From Candidatus Heimdallarchaeota archaeon (GTDB taxonomy: Archaea; Asgardarchaeota; Heimdallarchaeia; Heimdallarchaeales; Kariarchaeaceae): a stretch of DNA of 13,889 nt. Every line of letters begins with the position of its first letter. Position 1 is the first letter of the stretch. Below are positions 1-7,200 of this stretch, in pieces. The stretch is from positions 1 to 13,889 of the forward strand of contig WAMJ01000144.1 of the NCBI GenBank assembly GCA_015522385.1, given 5' to 3'. A model generated the notes under the pieces. That model was not told the origin of the DNA and did not search any database. It worked only from the letters and a program-made list of their open reading frames with translations. Position numbers and translations under genes: made by a program.

Positions 1-993
1 ATCAGCATTACCTCACTACCCCTCTGGCTCTACTTCACAACCCTTACCGAGTTCAATTCAATGTATCTCGGAGTTCTGTTCGTGATATCGACACTTGCAG
101 CATTTGCGGATACAGTGTTAGACGGATATGTCGTGGACATCACACCCGAGGCCCACCAGCAGATCATGCAGAGTGCTGCGTGGTCAGGAAGGGGTATAGG
201 GACAATATTTGCGTCTCTTATTTCATTGACCCTTGTGGCCTCAAACGACTATATACTGATCTACCAGATAGCAGCAGGAGTATTCTTTATTACAACACTC
301 TCAGCACTCGGTCTATCGAATCTGCCAGTCACTAACCACGCAGGAACGATCAAGGGGTTCAAGAAGGCATTTGGCATCCCTCAGACCAAGTACATCCTCC
401 TCATTTCAGCCCTTATGGGAGCAGGTCAGGTGATGTATACTTTCGCGAGTGTAGTGCTTGACAACTACGGCTTCTCCGATGATCAGATACGTAATATTAC
501 CACCTTCTACTTTATCGGTAATGTTCTCGGTGCTTTTCTCATTGGCGCAACTGACAAGTTGGTAAGCTGGTCTTCGGAGAAAATGCTAATTGCTCTGGAA
601 ATTCTGGCAGTACTGTGGTCACCACTCATAGTCATATCCACAGACCAAGTGTTTCTCAGTGGTTTCTTCTTCGGTCTGGGCATGATTATGACCGCGGGAA
701 CAGCAGTGATAAGTAAGATCACCATGGAGTATTCCCCAGTAGAGGTCTCGTCCAGCATGTTCGCACTATTCGCTTCAGTGAATAACTTCGGTCTGCTCAT
801 CGTCTCACCGATCTTCACGGGGTACCTGCTCAAGACATACTCTCCGGTAATCGTGGTAAATATCGCTGCGATCTGGTTCGTCCTCGCTGCCCTGTTCCTT
901 TGGAGGTTGACCAGGATGAAGAAGCAGACAGCATCTCAAGATGATCTGTACCCAGTTGATAATGAAGAAGGAGCTTCAGTTACGACCGACTGA
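1..993 (+). CDS. MFS-type transporter, 5' end outside window
   Basis: The reading frame is open from base 1, so the ATG at 61 is probably internal (residue 21 of the visible part) and the gene starts upstream. About 330 residues are visible, almost all in hydrophobic helices separated by short loops; I count roughly nine or ten, so one or more N-terminal helices of a usual 12-helix major facilitator are missing. The stretch with DTVLDGYVVDITPE followed by QSAAWSGRGIGT resembles the acidic and glycine-rich helix and loop of MFS permeases, and a TDKL-type cytoplasmic loop lies mid-protein. The C-terminal 25 residues are polar and charged (KKQTASQDD), as in a cytoplasmic tail. The substrate cannot be told. 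It ends 33 bases before the convergent serB-like gene, so the two share a terminator region. The family call is fairly safe; any subfamily would be a guess. Confidence 0.8.
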   Translation: MSITSLPLWLYFTTLTEFNSMYLGVLFVISTLAAFADTVLDGYVVDITPEAHQQIMQSAAWSGRGIGTIFASLISLTLVASNDYILIYQIAAGVFFITTLSALGLSNLPVTNHAGTIKGFKKAFGIPQTKYILLISALMGAGQVMYTFASVVLDNYGFSDDQIRNITTFYFIGNVLGAFLIGATDKLVSWSSEKMLIALEILAVLWSPLIVISTDQVFLSGFFFGLGMIMTAGTAVISKITMEYSPVEVSSSMFALFASVNNFGLLIVSPIFTGYLLKTYSPVIVVNIAAIWFVLAALFLWRLTRMKKQTASQDDLYPVDNEEGASVTTD

Positions 994-1026
994 TCATAGC
1001 GTCTCCCATATCAAGTTGGTGACGAT

Positions 1027-2211
1027 CTAGTCGAAGAAACTATCTATGTCAGTCTCAGATAGACCGAGGAGGAGAAGAATCATCTCCACGTCCTCTATTG
1101 TGACCTTTCCATCGGCAACCCTTGAGGCGATCTCTTTAGAGTTCAGACCAATCCCCAAGCCGGAGCGATGAAGCATCACCCTGTCATTTGAACCATCGCC
1201 GATGGTCACAACCTCCTGCTGGTCGATACCTAGCTCCTCGCAGAGGTCCGAGATGATCTGCCACTTACCCTCACCGTCGATGATCTCCCCGACGACATTT
1301 CCAGTGACTCTCCCATCCCTGATCTCCAGAGTGTTTCCGAAGGAGTAGTCTAGCCCTAATCTTTCCTTAACCACATCTGTGAAGTAGGAGAATCCAGAGG
1401 AGATGAGTGCAATTCTGTATCCTTGATTTTTGAGCTTATTCACAAGTGCATCTGCACCAGGTGTGATCTTGAGTTCTGCAGCAACCTGCATGAGGAGTTC
1501 CTCTTCCACTCCGGTAAGGAGTTTTGACCTGCTGCGTAGGGAGTCCTTGAAGTCCATGTCACTGGACATGGCCAGTTCGGTCGCTTCGTGCATCTCCTTC
1601 TCTTTCCCGATCCTGCGTGCAACATCCACGATGGTCTCACCTGTTACCAAGGTCGAGTCCATATCAAAGACGACCAGCTTCTTGTTTACCCTGTACTTCC
1701 TCTCCACCTGCAGTGACACGGAGAGCTCAAGGTCCTCGCAGATCATTCTAAGCTCATTTCGCATAGTCTCGATGTCTCCTACACCGCTAAGGTCGAGGAT
1801 GAGTTGGGTGAAGATCCAGCCCTGACGGGATCTCAGCTTGATCGTCTCGATGTTCGCGTTGTTCTTGGAGAGGTTCTCGGATATCCTGCTAAGGATACCA
1901 GATCTGTCCTTTCCCATCATCGTGAAGATATACAGCAACTTCTTCGAAGGTCTGTAACCCTCCTTGTAGGGAAACACCGAAGCGGAGACGTTCATCGCCC
2001 TGCAGAGCTTCTTGATCTCAAGGCTCATCCTGTCCACATTTAGTGTTGCTCGGGCGATATTGACTATGAAGGTTATCGACAGGTATCCCTGCAAAACACT
2101 CTGTGAGACATCCTCTATGTTGATGTTCCGCTCTGCGAAGAAGTTACAGAGCTGGGTGAATATTCCGGGTTCGTCCGGCCCGTTGATCTGGATAGCTATC
2201 AGATCTTCCAC
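1027..2211 (-). CDS. serB: Phosphoserine phosphatase with two N-terminal ACT domains
   Basis: This cytoplasmic HAD enzyme should hydrolyse O-phospho-L-serine to L-serine, the last step of the phosphorylated serine pathway. Residues 1-80 and 92-170 are two ACT domains, each with the D-x-x/P-G-I turn (DEPGIF near 13-18, DRSGIL near 102-107); ACT domains usually bind amino acids, so serine feedback is likely. The HAD core follows: nucleophile motif DMDST with D183 and D185, the SSG motif at 271-273, the conserved lysine at K316 in DGEGKW, and GDGSND at 338-343 for magnesium. At 394 residues it matches two-ACT SerB proteins such as mycobacterial SerB2, and is much longer than the minimal archaeal enzyme of about 210. 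The start is GTG at 2209-2211. It puts the first ACT strand right at the N-terminus, and a TTTAT-like box about 25 bases upstream fits a leaderless message. Confidence 0.93.
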   Translation of the reverse strand: MEDLIAIQINGPDEPGIFTQLCNFFAERNINIEDVSQSVLQGYLSITFIVNIARATLNVDRMSLEIKKLCRAMNVSASVFPYKEGYRPSKKLLYIFTMMGKDRSGILSRISENLSKNNANIETIKLRSRQGWIFTQLILDLSGVGDIETMRNELRMICEDLELSVSLQVERKYRVNKKLVVFDMDSTLVTGETIVDVARRIGKEKEMHEATELAMSSDMDFKDSLRSRSKLLTGVEEELLMQVAAELKITPGADALVNKLKNQGYRIALISSGFSYFTDVVKERLGLDYSFGNTLEIRDGRVTGNVVGEIIDGEGKWQIISDLCEELGIDQQEVVTIGDGSNDRVMLHRSGLGIGLNSKEIASRVADGKVTIEDVEMILLLLGLSETDIDSFFD

Positions 2212-2232
2212 AGATCCTGTGTGATGATTCGG

Positions 2233-2241
2233 CCATAAAGA
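2233..2241 (-). promoter_or_regulatory. Possible TATA box of serB
   Basis: Read on the minus strand this is CTTTATGG, centred about 25 bases before the GTG start of the phosphatase. That spacing fits an archaeal TATA box driving a leaderless or near-leaderless transcript. Only a weak AGGAT lies before the GTG, which is consistent. The match is short and the call is tentative. Confidence 0.3.
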
Positions 2242-2285
2242 CCTTCTGGAATAGCTCCCACCATCTAATTTTTCAATAGACGATC

Positions 2286-2290
2286 AGGAG
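2286..2290 (+). promoter_or_regulatory. Ribosome binding site deciding the GTG start of the EamA gene
   Basis: AGGAG lies seven bases before GTG 2298. This supports the GTG over the in-frame ATG at 2310, which would be 19 bases away. Confidence 0.65.
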
Positions 2291-2297
2291 CTCTAAT

Positions 2298-3161
2298 GTG
2301 TACGAATTCATGTACCCATTGATTGCAGCTGCAACATTTGCCATAAGTAGCGTGATCATGAAGCACCTGTCCCCATACGGAAGTGCACTGAAGCTTAACT
2401 TTTTCAGGACATCAGTAGGAGCGGTTCTCTTCATCGTACATGCAGTGGTAACGGGTGTGATAGCAGATGTTTTCACGCTCTCCCTGTGGACGGTCGTTCT
2501 CCTGGTTTTGTCAGTGGTCTTCAATGTAGTACTTGGAGACAGCTCGTACTTCGCCTCCCAAGAGATCATAGGAGTCAAGATAGCCACACCTATTGTGAAT
2601 CTCTACCCCCTCCTGACGATCGTGATGGCATTCGTCTTCTTGAGCGAACCAGTCACACCCCTCTTCATTGTAGGAACGGTCACGATTATCTTGGGTGTGG
2701 TACTCCTCAGCACACATGAGGAGGAAAATCCCCACGAACTTAGGGTCGTGGGTTTCATCTACGCAATTATGGCTTTAGTGCTCTACGCAGCAGGAGTCTT
2801 GGCAGTCACGTACGCTTCTGTAGAGGTGGACGCCATTGTGGCCAATAGCATCCGTCTACCTTCTGCTGCAGTATTGCTATTCACAATCAGCAGGTCACCA
2901 ATCAAACGCAAAACCCTCGATCTAGACCGTAGGTTCATGTGGATCATGGCAGTCACAGGGTTCCTCGGAACCTACATCTCCTCTTACTTCCTCGTGCTCA
3001 GTGCACAGACCCTAGGAGCGGGGATGACCGCGGTGTTAACCAGCCTAGGACCCCTCTTCGCTCTACCATTGGCGATATTCTGGCTCAAAGAGAAGGTCAC
3101 TGTCAAGATCGTCACCGGCACAATAATCTCTATAATTGGACTGATCCTCGTGCTCTCATAG
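2298..3161 (+). CDS. EamA/DMT-superfamily permease
   Basis: An integral membrane protein of 287 residues with ten predicted helices in two repeated halves (about residues 5-130 and 148-286), the standard layout of the drug/metabolite transporter superfamily EamA domain. Typical marks are the FRTSVGAV segment in helix 2, the helix 4 PIVNLYPLLTIVMAFVFLSE pattern (A/V-x-x-x-P, ending in a conserved Glu) and its counterpart in helix 9, SLGPLFALPLAIFWLKEK. The two halves are joined by the charged linker STHEEENPHE. Such proteins export or import amino acids, nucleotides or other small metabolites, and the substrate cannot be read from sequence. The start is GTG 2298, supported by AGGAG. It is divergent from serB with 86 bases between the starts, so a link to serine or amino-acid transport is possible but unproven. 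Confidence 0.88.
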   Translation: MYEFMYPLIAAATFAISSVIMKHLSPYGSALKLNFFRTSVGAVLFIVHAVVTGVIADVFTLSLWTVVLLVLSVVFNVVLGDSSYFASQEIIGVKIATPIVNLYPLLTIVMAFVFLSEPVTPLFIVGTVTIILGVVLLSTHEEENPHELRVVGFIYAIMALVLYAAGVLAVTYASVEVDAIVANSIRLPSAAVLLFTISRSPIKRKTLDLDRRFMWIMAVTGFLGTYISSYFLVLSAQTLGAGMTAVLTSLGPLFALPLAIFWLKEKVTVKIVTGTIISIIGLILVLS

Positions 3162-3475
3162 ACACATCATACAGCATGTCTACATCAATTTCGAACACTA
3201 GAATCCAATATTTCACAATAGCAGAATTTTTCCATTGATTTTAGAAATGTAAACACCTCTATTTCATCACCTCATTGACTGTAGATCAAATTCTTATTCT
3301 TGAACCCTCTGGGAAAAAATGCACTGGTAATTTGTCCTGTGATATCAGGATACCATGATAGCAACAATACTATCAACAATATCACTGAAGCTCTTTTGGC
3401 TTAAGCTCGCGGCAACAGGAATGGTCATCCGACTCTTCGGAGACGGTGACGAATTCGGGGACGGGTACGAACCAC
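3162..3475. other. Spacer after the EamA gene, mostly featureless
   Basis: This stretch of about 310 bases lies between the EamA gene and the convergent minus-strand gene. Its first half is AT-rich and has a short T run (GAATTTTTCC near 3224-3233) that could end EamA transcription, since archaeal terminators can be simple T tracts. I see no RNA gene here. The only reading frame worth noting is the 47-residue one starting at 3355. Confidence 0.4.
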
Positions 3476-3498
3476 CTATTCCACCGCAGAGTCCTTAA
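3355..3498 (+). CDS. Possible small protein, 47 residues, unknown
   Basis: This is an ATG-initiated frame of 47 codons ending at TAA 3496-3498. An AGGA at 3347-3350 sits four bases before the ATG, which is close for a ribosome site. The predicted peptide has a hydrophobic, helix-like N-terminal half (MIATILSTISLKLFWLKL and following) and an acidic, glycine- and proline-rich C-terminal tail (GDGDEFGDGYEPPIPP). That layout would fit a small single-pass membrane or micropeptide product. Its last 23 bases overlap the 3' end of the convergent gene ending at 3476. No family is recognised, and a frame this short can occur by chance. Confidence 0.25.
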   Translation: MIATILSTISLKLFWLKLAATGMVIRLFGDGDEFGDGYEPPIPPQSP

Positions 3499-4828
3499 AC
3501 CAGCCGATATCAATCGGTATATCATCAAGTTCTTCAGGTAGTTTCTGTTTAATATATTCCACCATTTCACTCTTGTACTCATACTCCTTCAATCTCAGAG
3601 AGTATATCTTATTGTTCTTACCACGACCAGGTCCGTGGTAAGGTTCTTCATTAATCAGGTACTTCCTCACAAGACGATCTAGGGCATTGGTTACACTAAT
3701 GTTCTTCCTCCCTGGCTTCATACCCAATTCTCTCACTATCTCACTCCTTAGCATTCCCGCACCATAGGGGTAGTTAGACGTGGTGATGTCCTGTTTCACG
3801 GCATTAAATCTGTCCCTTAGAATTGTGTAGATCTTGGATTCATCCTCATCCATCGAGAGCGTGGAGTGCCCTATTGCAGGGAGTATCCTCGGAGCTACAT
3901 TGATCTTTAAGGTCCTTAACGCTGAGACGATGTTGAGCATCTGATATGCAGATGTATCGGTGTGTGCAAGGTAATCGATGAGCAGATCCCTGAACCTTCG
4001 GCGAAGGTCGAGGATTTTGGATGTCCTGTTGAACCACGCCTGAGCGAGGGAGGTAAGCGGTGAATCTATGTTACCTCGACCACTAAGCATCAGAGGATTC
4101 CAGCAGTTAAGTAGAATATCCCATCTATCACGATCCATCTCCTTAAAGTCCCTTCCTGCCCTCATGATGAACTGGTTAATACCGTGAGCCAGAACGATCC
4201 CATGGATTATTCTCCGCCTTAAAATTTTTCGGGACTGAGGTTTAACCCCATTAGAAGTACTCAAAACATAGAGAGGCTTGGACACGAACCGTACCTGATT
4301 GACCAGCACCTCACCCACAAATCTCTTACCCACACCGAAATGACTAGCTATGCTCTGGACATACTTCATGTCACGGTCAAGGTGCACTAGGAATAGAGTC
4401 TTTCCGGGCTTAAAGTATCCTTTATTGACCTCCAGTTTCTTGGATATAGAGCTGAGTACCTCACTGATTGACACCCTCTTCTGCTCCCTCTCCAACTGGT
4501 GCATCTTGGTGGCCAGTTCAGGGGCAGAGAGAGTGTCATTGACCGTGTAAACCGAGATGAAGGAGCAGATTCCGGACTCTCGGATATGAAAACGGTGATT
4601 TCCTGCCATACCCTTAAGCAGACCGACATAGGGTATGTTCGAAGGTACATCAATCCCTGTGTTCCGACAGTAGCTGTTTTCCAAATGTACCTCTTCCTCC
4701 TTGAGGACATTCTGCTCCAGCTTTTTAACCCCAGGTAGATTCAGTTTGTTTCGTTTGAGGAGACTGGTGAGTTTCCTCACTTCTCCGAGTTCTACAGTGA
4801 ATGGTCGTATTAGGTAGATAGAGATCAT
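3476..4828 (-). CDS. Uncharacterised protein with C-terminal winged-helix-like domain
   Basis: I do not recognise a family. With the ATG at 4826-4828 it has 450 residues. A GTG four codons upstream (4840) is possible, but GGGGGAT just before the ATG looks like a ribosome site and favours the ATG. The protein is soluble, very basic and has no signal peptide. The N-terminal 230 residues have an alternating sheet/helix look. A basic patch, KILRRRIIHG, lies near 201-210, and a helical middle with LDLRRRFRDLLIDYL runs to about 310. Residues 330-412 resemble a winged helix: IYTILRDRF, then MLRSEIVRELGM, then a recognition-like helix VTNALDRLVRKYL, then a glycine-rich wing GPGRGKNNKIYSL. DNA binding is therefore an inference. 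It follows the 4945-6435 gene on the same strand across a repeat-rich 116-base leader, so co-transcription with local control is plausible. Confidence 0.75.
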   Translation of the reverse strand: MISIYLIRPFTVELGEVRKLTSLLKRNKLNLPGVKKLEQNVLKEEEVHLENSYCRNTGIDVPSNIPYVGLLKGMAGNHRFHIRESGICSFISVYTVNDTLSAPELATKMHQLEREQKRVSISEVLSSISKKLEVNKGYFKPGKTLFLVHLDRDMKYVQSIASHFGVGKRFVGEVLVNQVRFVSKPLYVLSTSNGVKPQSRKILRRRIIHGIVLAHGINQFIMRAGRDFKEMDRDRWDILLNCWNPLMLSGRGNIDSPLTSLAQAWFNRTSKILDLRRRFRDLLIDYLAHTDTSAYQMLNIVSALRTLKINVAPRILPAIGHSTLSMDEDESKIYTILRDRFNAVKQDITTSNYPYGAGMLRSEIVRELGMKPGRKNISVTNALDRLVRKYLINEEPYHGPGRGKNNKIYSLRLKEYEYKSEMVEYIKQKLPEELDDIPIDIGWFKDSAVE

Positions 4829-4842
4829 ATAATCCCCCACGG

Positions 4843-4908
4843 GTGGAGAGTAAGGCTACCCGCTAGGCGACTAGCCCGGCGACTAGTCGGGTTATGTCGC
4901 CGCTCTCC
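4843..4908 (-). promoter_or_regulatory. Repeat-rich leader able to form competing hairpins
   Basis: This lies directly upstream of the 3476-4828 gene. On the plus strand, GGAGAG (4845-4850) pairs with CTCTCC (4903-4908) as an outer stem, and ACCCG (4858-4862) pairs with CGGGT (4888-4892) as an inner one. Inside, the nonamer GGCGACTAG occurs twice (4866-4874 and 4878-4886, period 12). A single inverted GTCGCC (4896-4901) can pair with the first six bases of either copy. The palindrome GACTAGTC covers 4881-4888. As RNA from the minus strand it could fold in mutually exclusive ways just before the start codon, as an attenuator or autoregulatory leader would. As DNA it could be an operator with repeated half sites. 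I match it to no known riboswitch class. Confidence 0.5.
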
Positions 4909-4914
4909 AAATAC

Positions 4915-4933
4915 AGGAATCCCGGGATTTCCT
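4915..4933. repeat. Near-perfect palindrome around AATCCCGGGATT
   Basis: AATCCCGGGATT (4918-4929) is a perfect 12-base dyad. It extends to AGG and CCT flanks with a single missing base on one side. It lies 12 bases past the stop codon of the 4945-6435 gene and upstream of the repeat-rich leader. With no loop to speak of, it looks more like a binding site for a dimeric protein than an RNA hairpin. That role is inference. Confidence 0.4.
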
Positions 4934-4944
4934 AATAAGTGTTT

Positions 4945-6435
4945 CTAGGGCAAGTCTGTGGTCAATGGATTCATCCTCCAGTCCTTGGCTCTTGGTCTCA
5001 GGTAGACGTTGGGGTAGATATTAGCACTGGATACCATGTTCATGACCCATATATCTTCGTACCATGTGAACATGTCCTTGATCATTCCTCGTGAGTACGA
5101 GGGGGGAAGACCCATCACACCCACCATATACGAGTGCTGTCCGTCTGGAGTCTCGATGAATGACATCCATGCATAGGGTACCAGAGCTGCATATCTCTCG
5201 AGGAACTGAATATACTGATCTGCCTCCATCTCATTCACCACAAGAATCCGTTCCATAGTTGTGAGAAATGTCATCTGGTACTGTCTCCAGAGGGCACCCC
5301 CTTTCTCAAGCTCAGATATCGTCCTGAATACCTTGTTCCGATTAGACCCCAGTTTCTTGTAGATGTCTTCCTTTATGAAATCGTTGCGGAACATCTCTAT
5401 GAGGATCTTCCTCTGCTGAAAGTCTAGTTCAATCTTCTCTCCGATGGTCCCGAAGTATAATGATTTTCGCTGGAGTGTCCAATTTTGCCGTGCTAGATCG
5501 TAATTAGAAGGAGACATCCGCCTATACCTTAGGTCTTCCCTCTCCACACCAATTATTGCATTGTTGAATTTCAGTTTCTGGCTCCACTCCCTGATTGATC
5601 TCATTTTGTGTGGTGTGAGGAAGTTCACGTACTTCATCCGTAGGTTATTGGCGAAGACGTATGACCGCGGGACGATTGGGAATTTAGGCCAGTTCTGATT
5701 CTTCAGATCCGAGGTTGGATATACCGCGATAACACTCCTCATCCCCAACCGGCTCTCTGAGAATTCCCTGTGACTGGAGAGAAGCTTAAGGTAGAGGAGC
5801 TTCTTCTTCGCTTTCTGAAAAGTGGGTTCCGAGACTCCACTCGCTCTTAACGCTGAAGACCTATCCCACTGGGGATTGTTGACGAGAGCCTCCCAAACCT
5901 TCAGGTCTGAAGTAGTTAGAACGGAGAGATTTATCTTCACAGATCCATAAACAAAACTTTGAGAAGCCACCCGATTCATCCTTGGCTTGATCTTTACTGC
6001 ATCCCTGAGGATGTCACTCTTGAAGCTACCTTCTTTTCCTCTCCTCTGTATTTCAACGAACCCCTTCAGGTTCAGCCTGGTGTTTCGGTCAATTTCCCTC
6101 CTTCCAGGATGGGCTTCTGACCAGAATCTCACAAAGTCCCTACGAGTCTCTCCATCCTCGACACTATCCCAGACCATCGCGTAGGAGATGTCATCCGCGG
6201 TGTCTTCCTCGAGATAGTCCCTGAAGACGAGGTACCAGAGTTCCTTCGCAAGAATCAGACGAAGCAGATCCCTGTTCGTGTAGTACTTCACGTCAATGGT
6301 CAACGTGTATGTGTCTCCGGATATGTTCCGACCCAGCGGATTTATGGAGGATCGTACTCCACCGACATAAGACCCCATGGGTTTTATACTGCTCAGGTGT
6401 AGGAGAGTAAAAGGGTGGAATACCTGCAACTTCAT
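4945..6435 (-). CDS. Uncharacterised protein with two helix-turn-helix-like segments
   Basis: No family is recognised. The 496 residues start at ATG 6433-6435; a GTG immediately before it (6438) is the alternative. No clear ribosome site is seen. The protein is soluble, basic and rich in Trp and Tyr. Two segments look like helix-turn-helix: residues about 176-220 (LKVWEALVNN, then SSALRASGVSEPTFQKAKKK) and about 341-382 (RKILIEMFRN, then IYKKLGSNRNKVFRTISELEKGG). Each is followed by a mixed sheet/helix region, including 395-475 with RILVVNEMEADQYIQFL and SYMVGVMGLP, which faintly recalls the Lrp-type sensor layout. A tandem wHTH-plus-sensor protein is possible. The N-terminal 170 residues resemble nothing I know. 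The next gene on the same strand also has a wHTH-like domain and a similar opening (IRPFT there, FHPFT here), suggesting related or partner regulators; this is inference. Confidence 0.72.
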   Translation of the reverse strand: MKLQVFHPFTLLHLSSIKPMGSYVGGVRSSINPLGRNISGDTYTLTIDVKYYTNRDLLRLILAKELWYLVFRDYLEEDTADDISYAMVWDSVEDGETRRDFVRFWSEAHPGRREIDRNTRLNLKGFVEIQRRGKEGSFKSDILRDAVKIKPRMNRVASQSFVYGSVKINLSVLTTSDLKVWEALVNNPQWDRSSALRASGVSEPTFQKAKKKLLYLKLLSSHREFSESRLGMRSVIAVYPTSDLKNQNWPKFPIVPRSYVFANNLRMKYVNFLTPHKMRSIREWSQKLKFNNAIIGVEREDLRYRRMSPSNYDLARQNWTLQRKSLYFGTIGEKIELDFQQRKILIEMFRNDFIKEDIYKKLGSNRNKVFRTISELEKGGALWRQYQMTFLTTMERILVVNEMEADQYIQFLERYAALVPYAWMSFIETPDGQHSYMVGVMGLPPSYSRGMIKDMFTWYEDIWVMNMVSSANIYPNVYLRPRAKDWRMNPLTTDLP

Positions 6436-6438
6436 CAC

Positions 6439-7200
6439 AAATGCATTTTGAATTTCAGGATAAGTCTTTACCGAGATCTGTTCCTCTCTTAATGCAGAGG
6501 AAATTATCTGGTCTATATTCTTGATTTGCAGCGATTGTCACCTACGCCATATCAATTAAGAATTTTTCCCTTTGGAAAAAATCCGCTGAACAGATACATT
6601 ATATGGTGATGATATGAATACATAAAGATTTCTGTGAATAATTTACTATTACCGTATCACCCTCTCTTGATTATGGCATTATTTCATTCCAACAAGTTAA
6701 TCAGATATCAGCTCTAATGTATATCTACAGAATTTGTCTGTAGCCAAAAAATTGCACCAAGGAGTATTATACGAACTATGAGAATCAATTTGTGTGAGAC
6801 GTACCCTCCCATTCAGACTAAATGGCTCGTACCCTAAAAGGCACGGGATAGGAGGGGACAACTGTCTGGGCGGGTACTCTCTCTGCTCCGAAAAGAATCC
6901 GTTTTCTAGCTATCTCTTTTCATCGCAGACCATTGGGGGTGATGGCATTCACACTGCCAGAGGCAATTCACATATTTTTGGGGGGAATGTCCTAACTGGG
7001 GTTGGACAGGTAAGGACTTATGTCTCCCGTTTCTCTAGGATGATCACCTTGGTCACAGATTTCTGCGGGATTAGGAATGACTTTGGTCATTCAATATGAG
7101 GACACTGGTGGTAAGTGACCACGACCGATATGTGCAGAGCCTCTGTGCAGTAGAATTTTTATTTTCTCAACCCTTAAAATAAGACCTCCAAGATCACCCT
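6439..7200. other. Long spacer without a convincing protein gene
   Basis: The spacer is 762 bases long. The left part (about 6439-6780) is AT-rich with small dyads: TTTTTCC/GGAAAAA (6563-6569 and 6574-6580) and a perfect seven-base hairpin CTACAGA/TCTGTAG (6725-6731 and 6737-6743). A TATTATA box sits at 6765-6771. The right part (about 6790-7140) is richer in GC and has further hairpins, including a perfect GAATGAC/GTCATTC stem with a TTTG loop (7075-7092). One frame from GTG 6794 to 7099 is open for 101 codons. Its Gly/Ser/Arg-rich product shows no domain, signal or family likeness, so I do not call it a gene. A non-coding RNA or a decayed gene would explain the segment equally well. Confidence 0.4.
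7174..7182 (+). promoter_or_regulatory. TATA box of the DNA glycosylase gene
   Basis: TTAAAATAA is centred about 23 bases before ATG 7201, and no ribosome site lies between. This is the arrangement of an archaeal leaderless or very short-leader transcript. Confidence 0.5.

Noticed and set aside
61..993. ATG 61 as the start of the MFS gene
   Set aside because: The frame is open to base 1 with membrane-protein-like residues before it (LPLWLYFTTL), and there is no ribosome site before the ATG. The gene is truncated by the window edge.
1430..1825. Plus-strand frame inside the phosphatase gene
   Set aside because: It has Ser/Thr-rich antisense composition and covers the conserved HAD motifs of serB. 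It is not a gene.
4843..4908. Simple intrinsic terminator for the 4945-6435 gene
   Set aside because: No T run follows the hairpin on the minus strand; it is followed directly by GTGGGGGATTATATG and the next gene.
6604..6660. GTGATGA resembling a C box of a C/D guide RNA
   Set aside because: No CTGA D box follows at a workable distance, and no terminal stem is seen.
6794..7099. 101-codon open frame starting at GTG
   Set aside because: The product is Gly/Ser/Arg-rich with no domain, signal or helix pattern, and the segment contains hairpins. I kept it only as part of the spacer description and the ncRNA finding.
6790..7145. SRP RNA or RNase P RNA
   Set aside because: I looked for their conserved cores (the SRP helix 8 loop; the RNase P GAGGAAAGUC and ACAGAAA blocks) and found neither.
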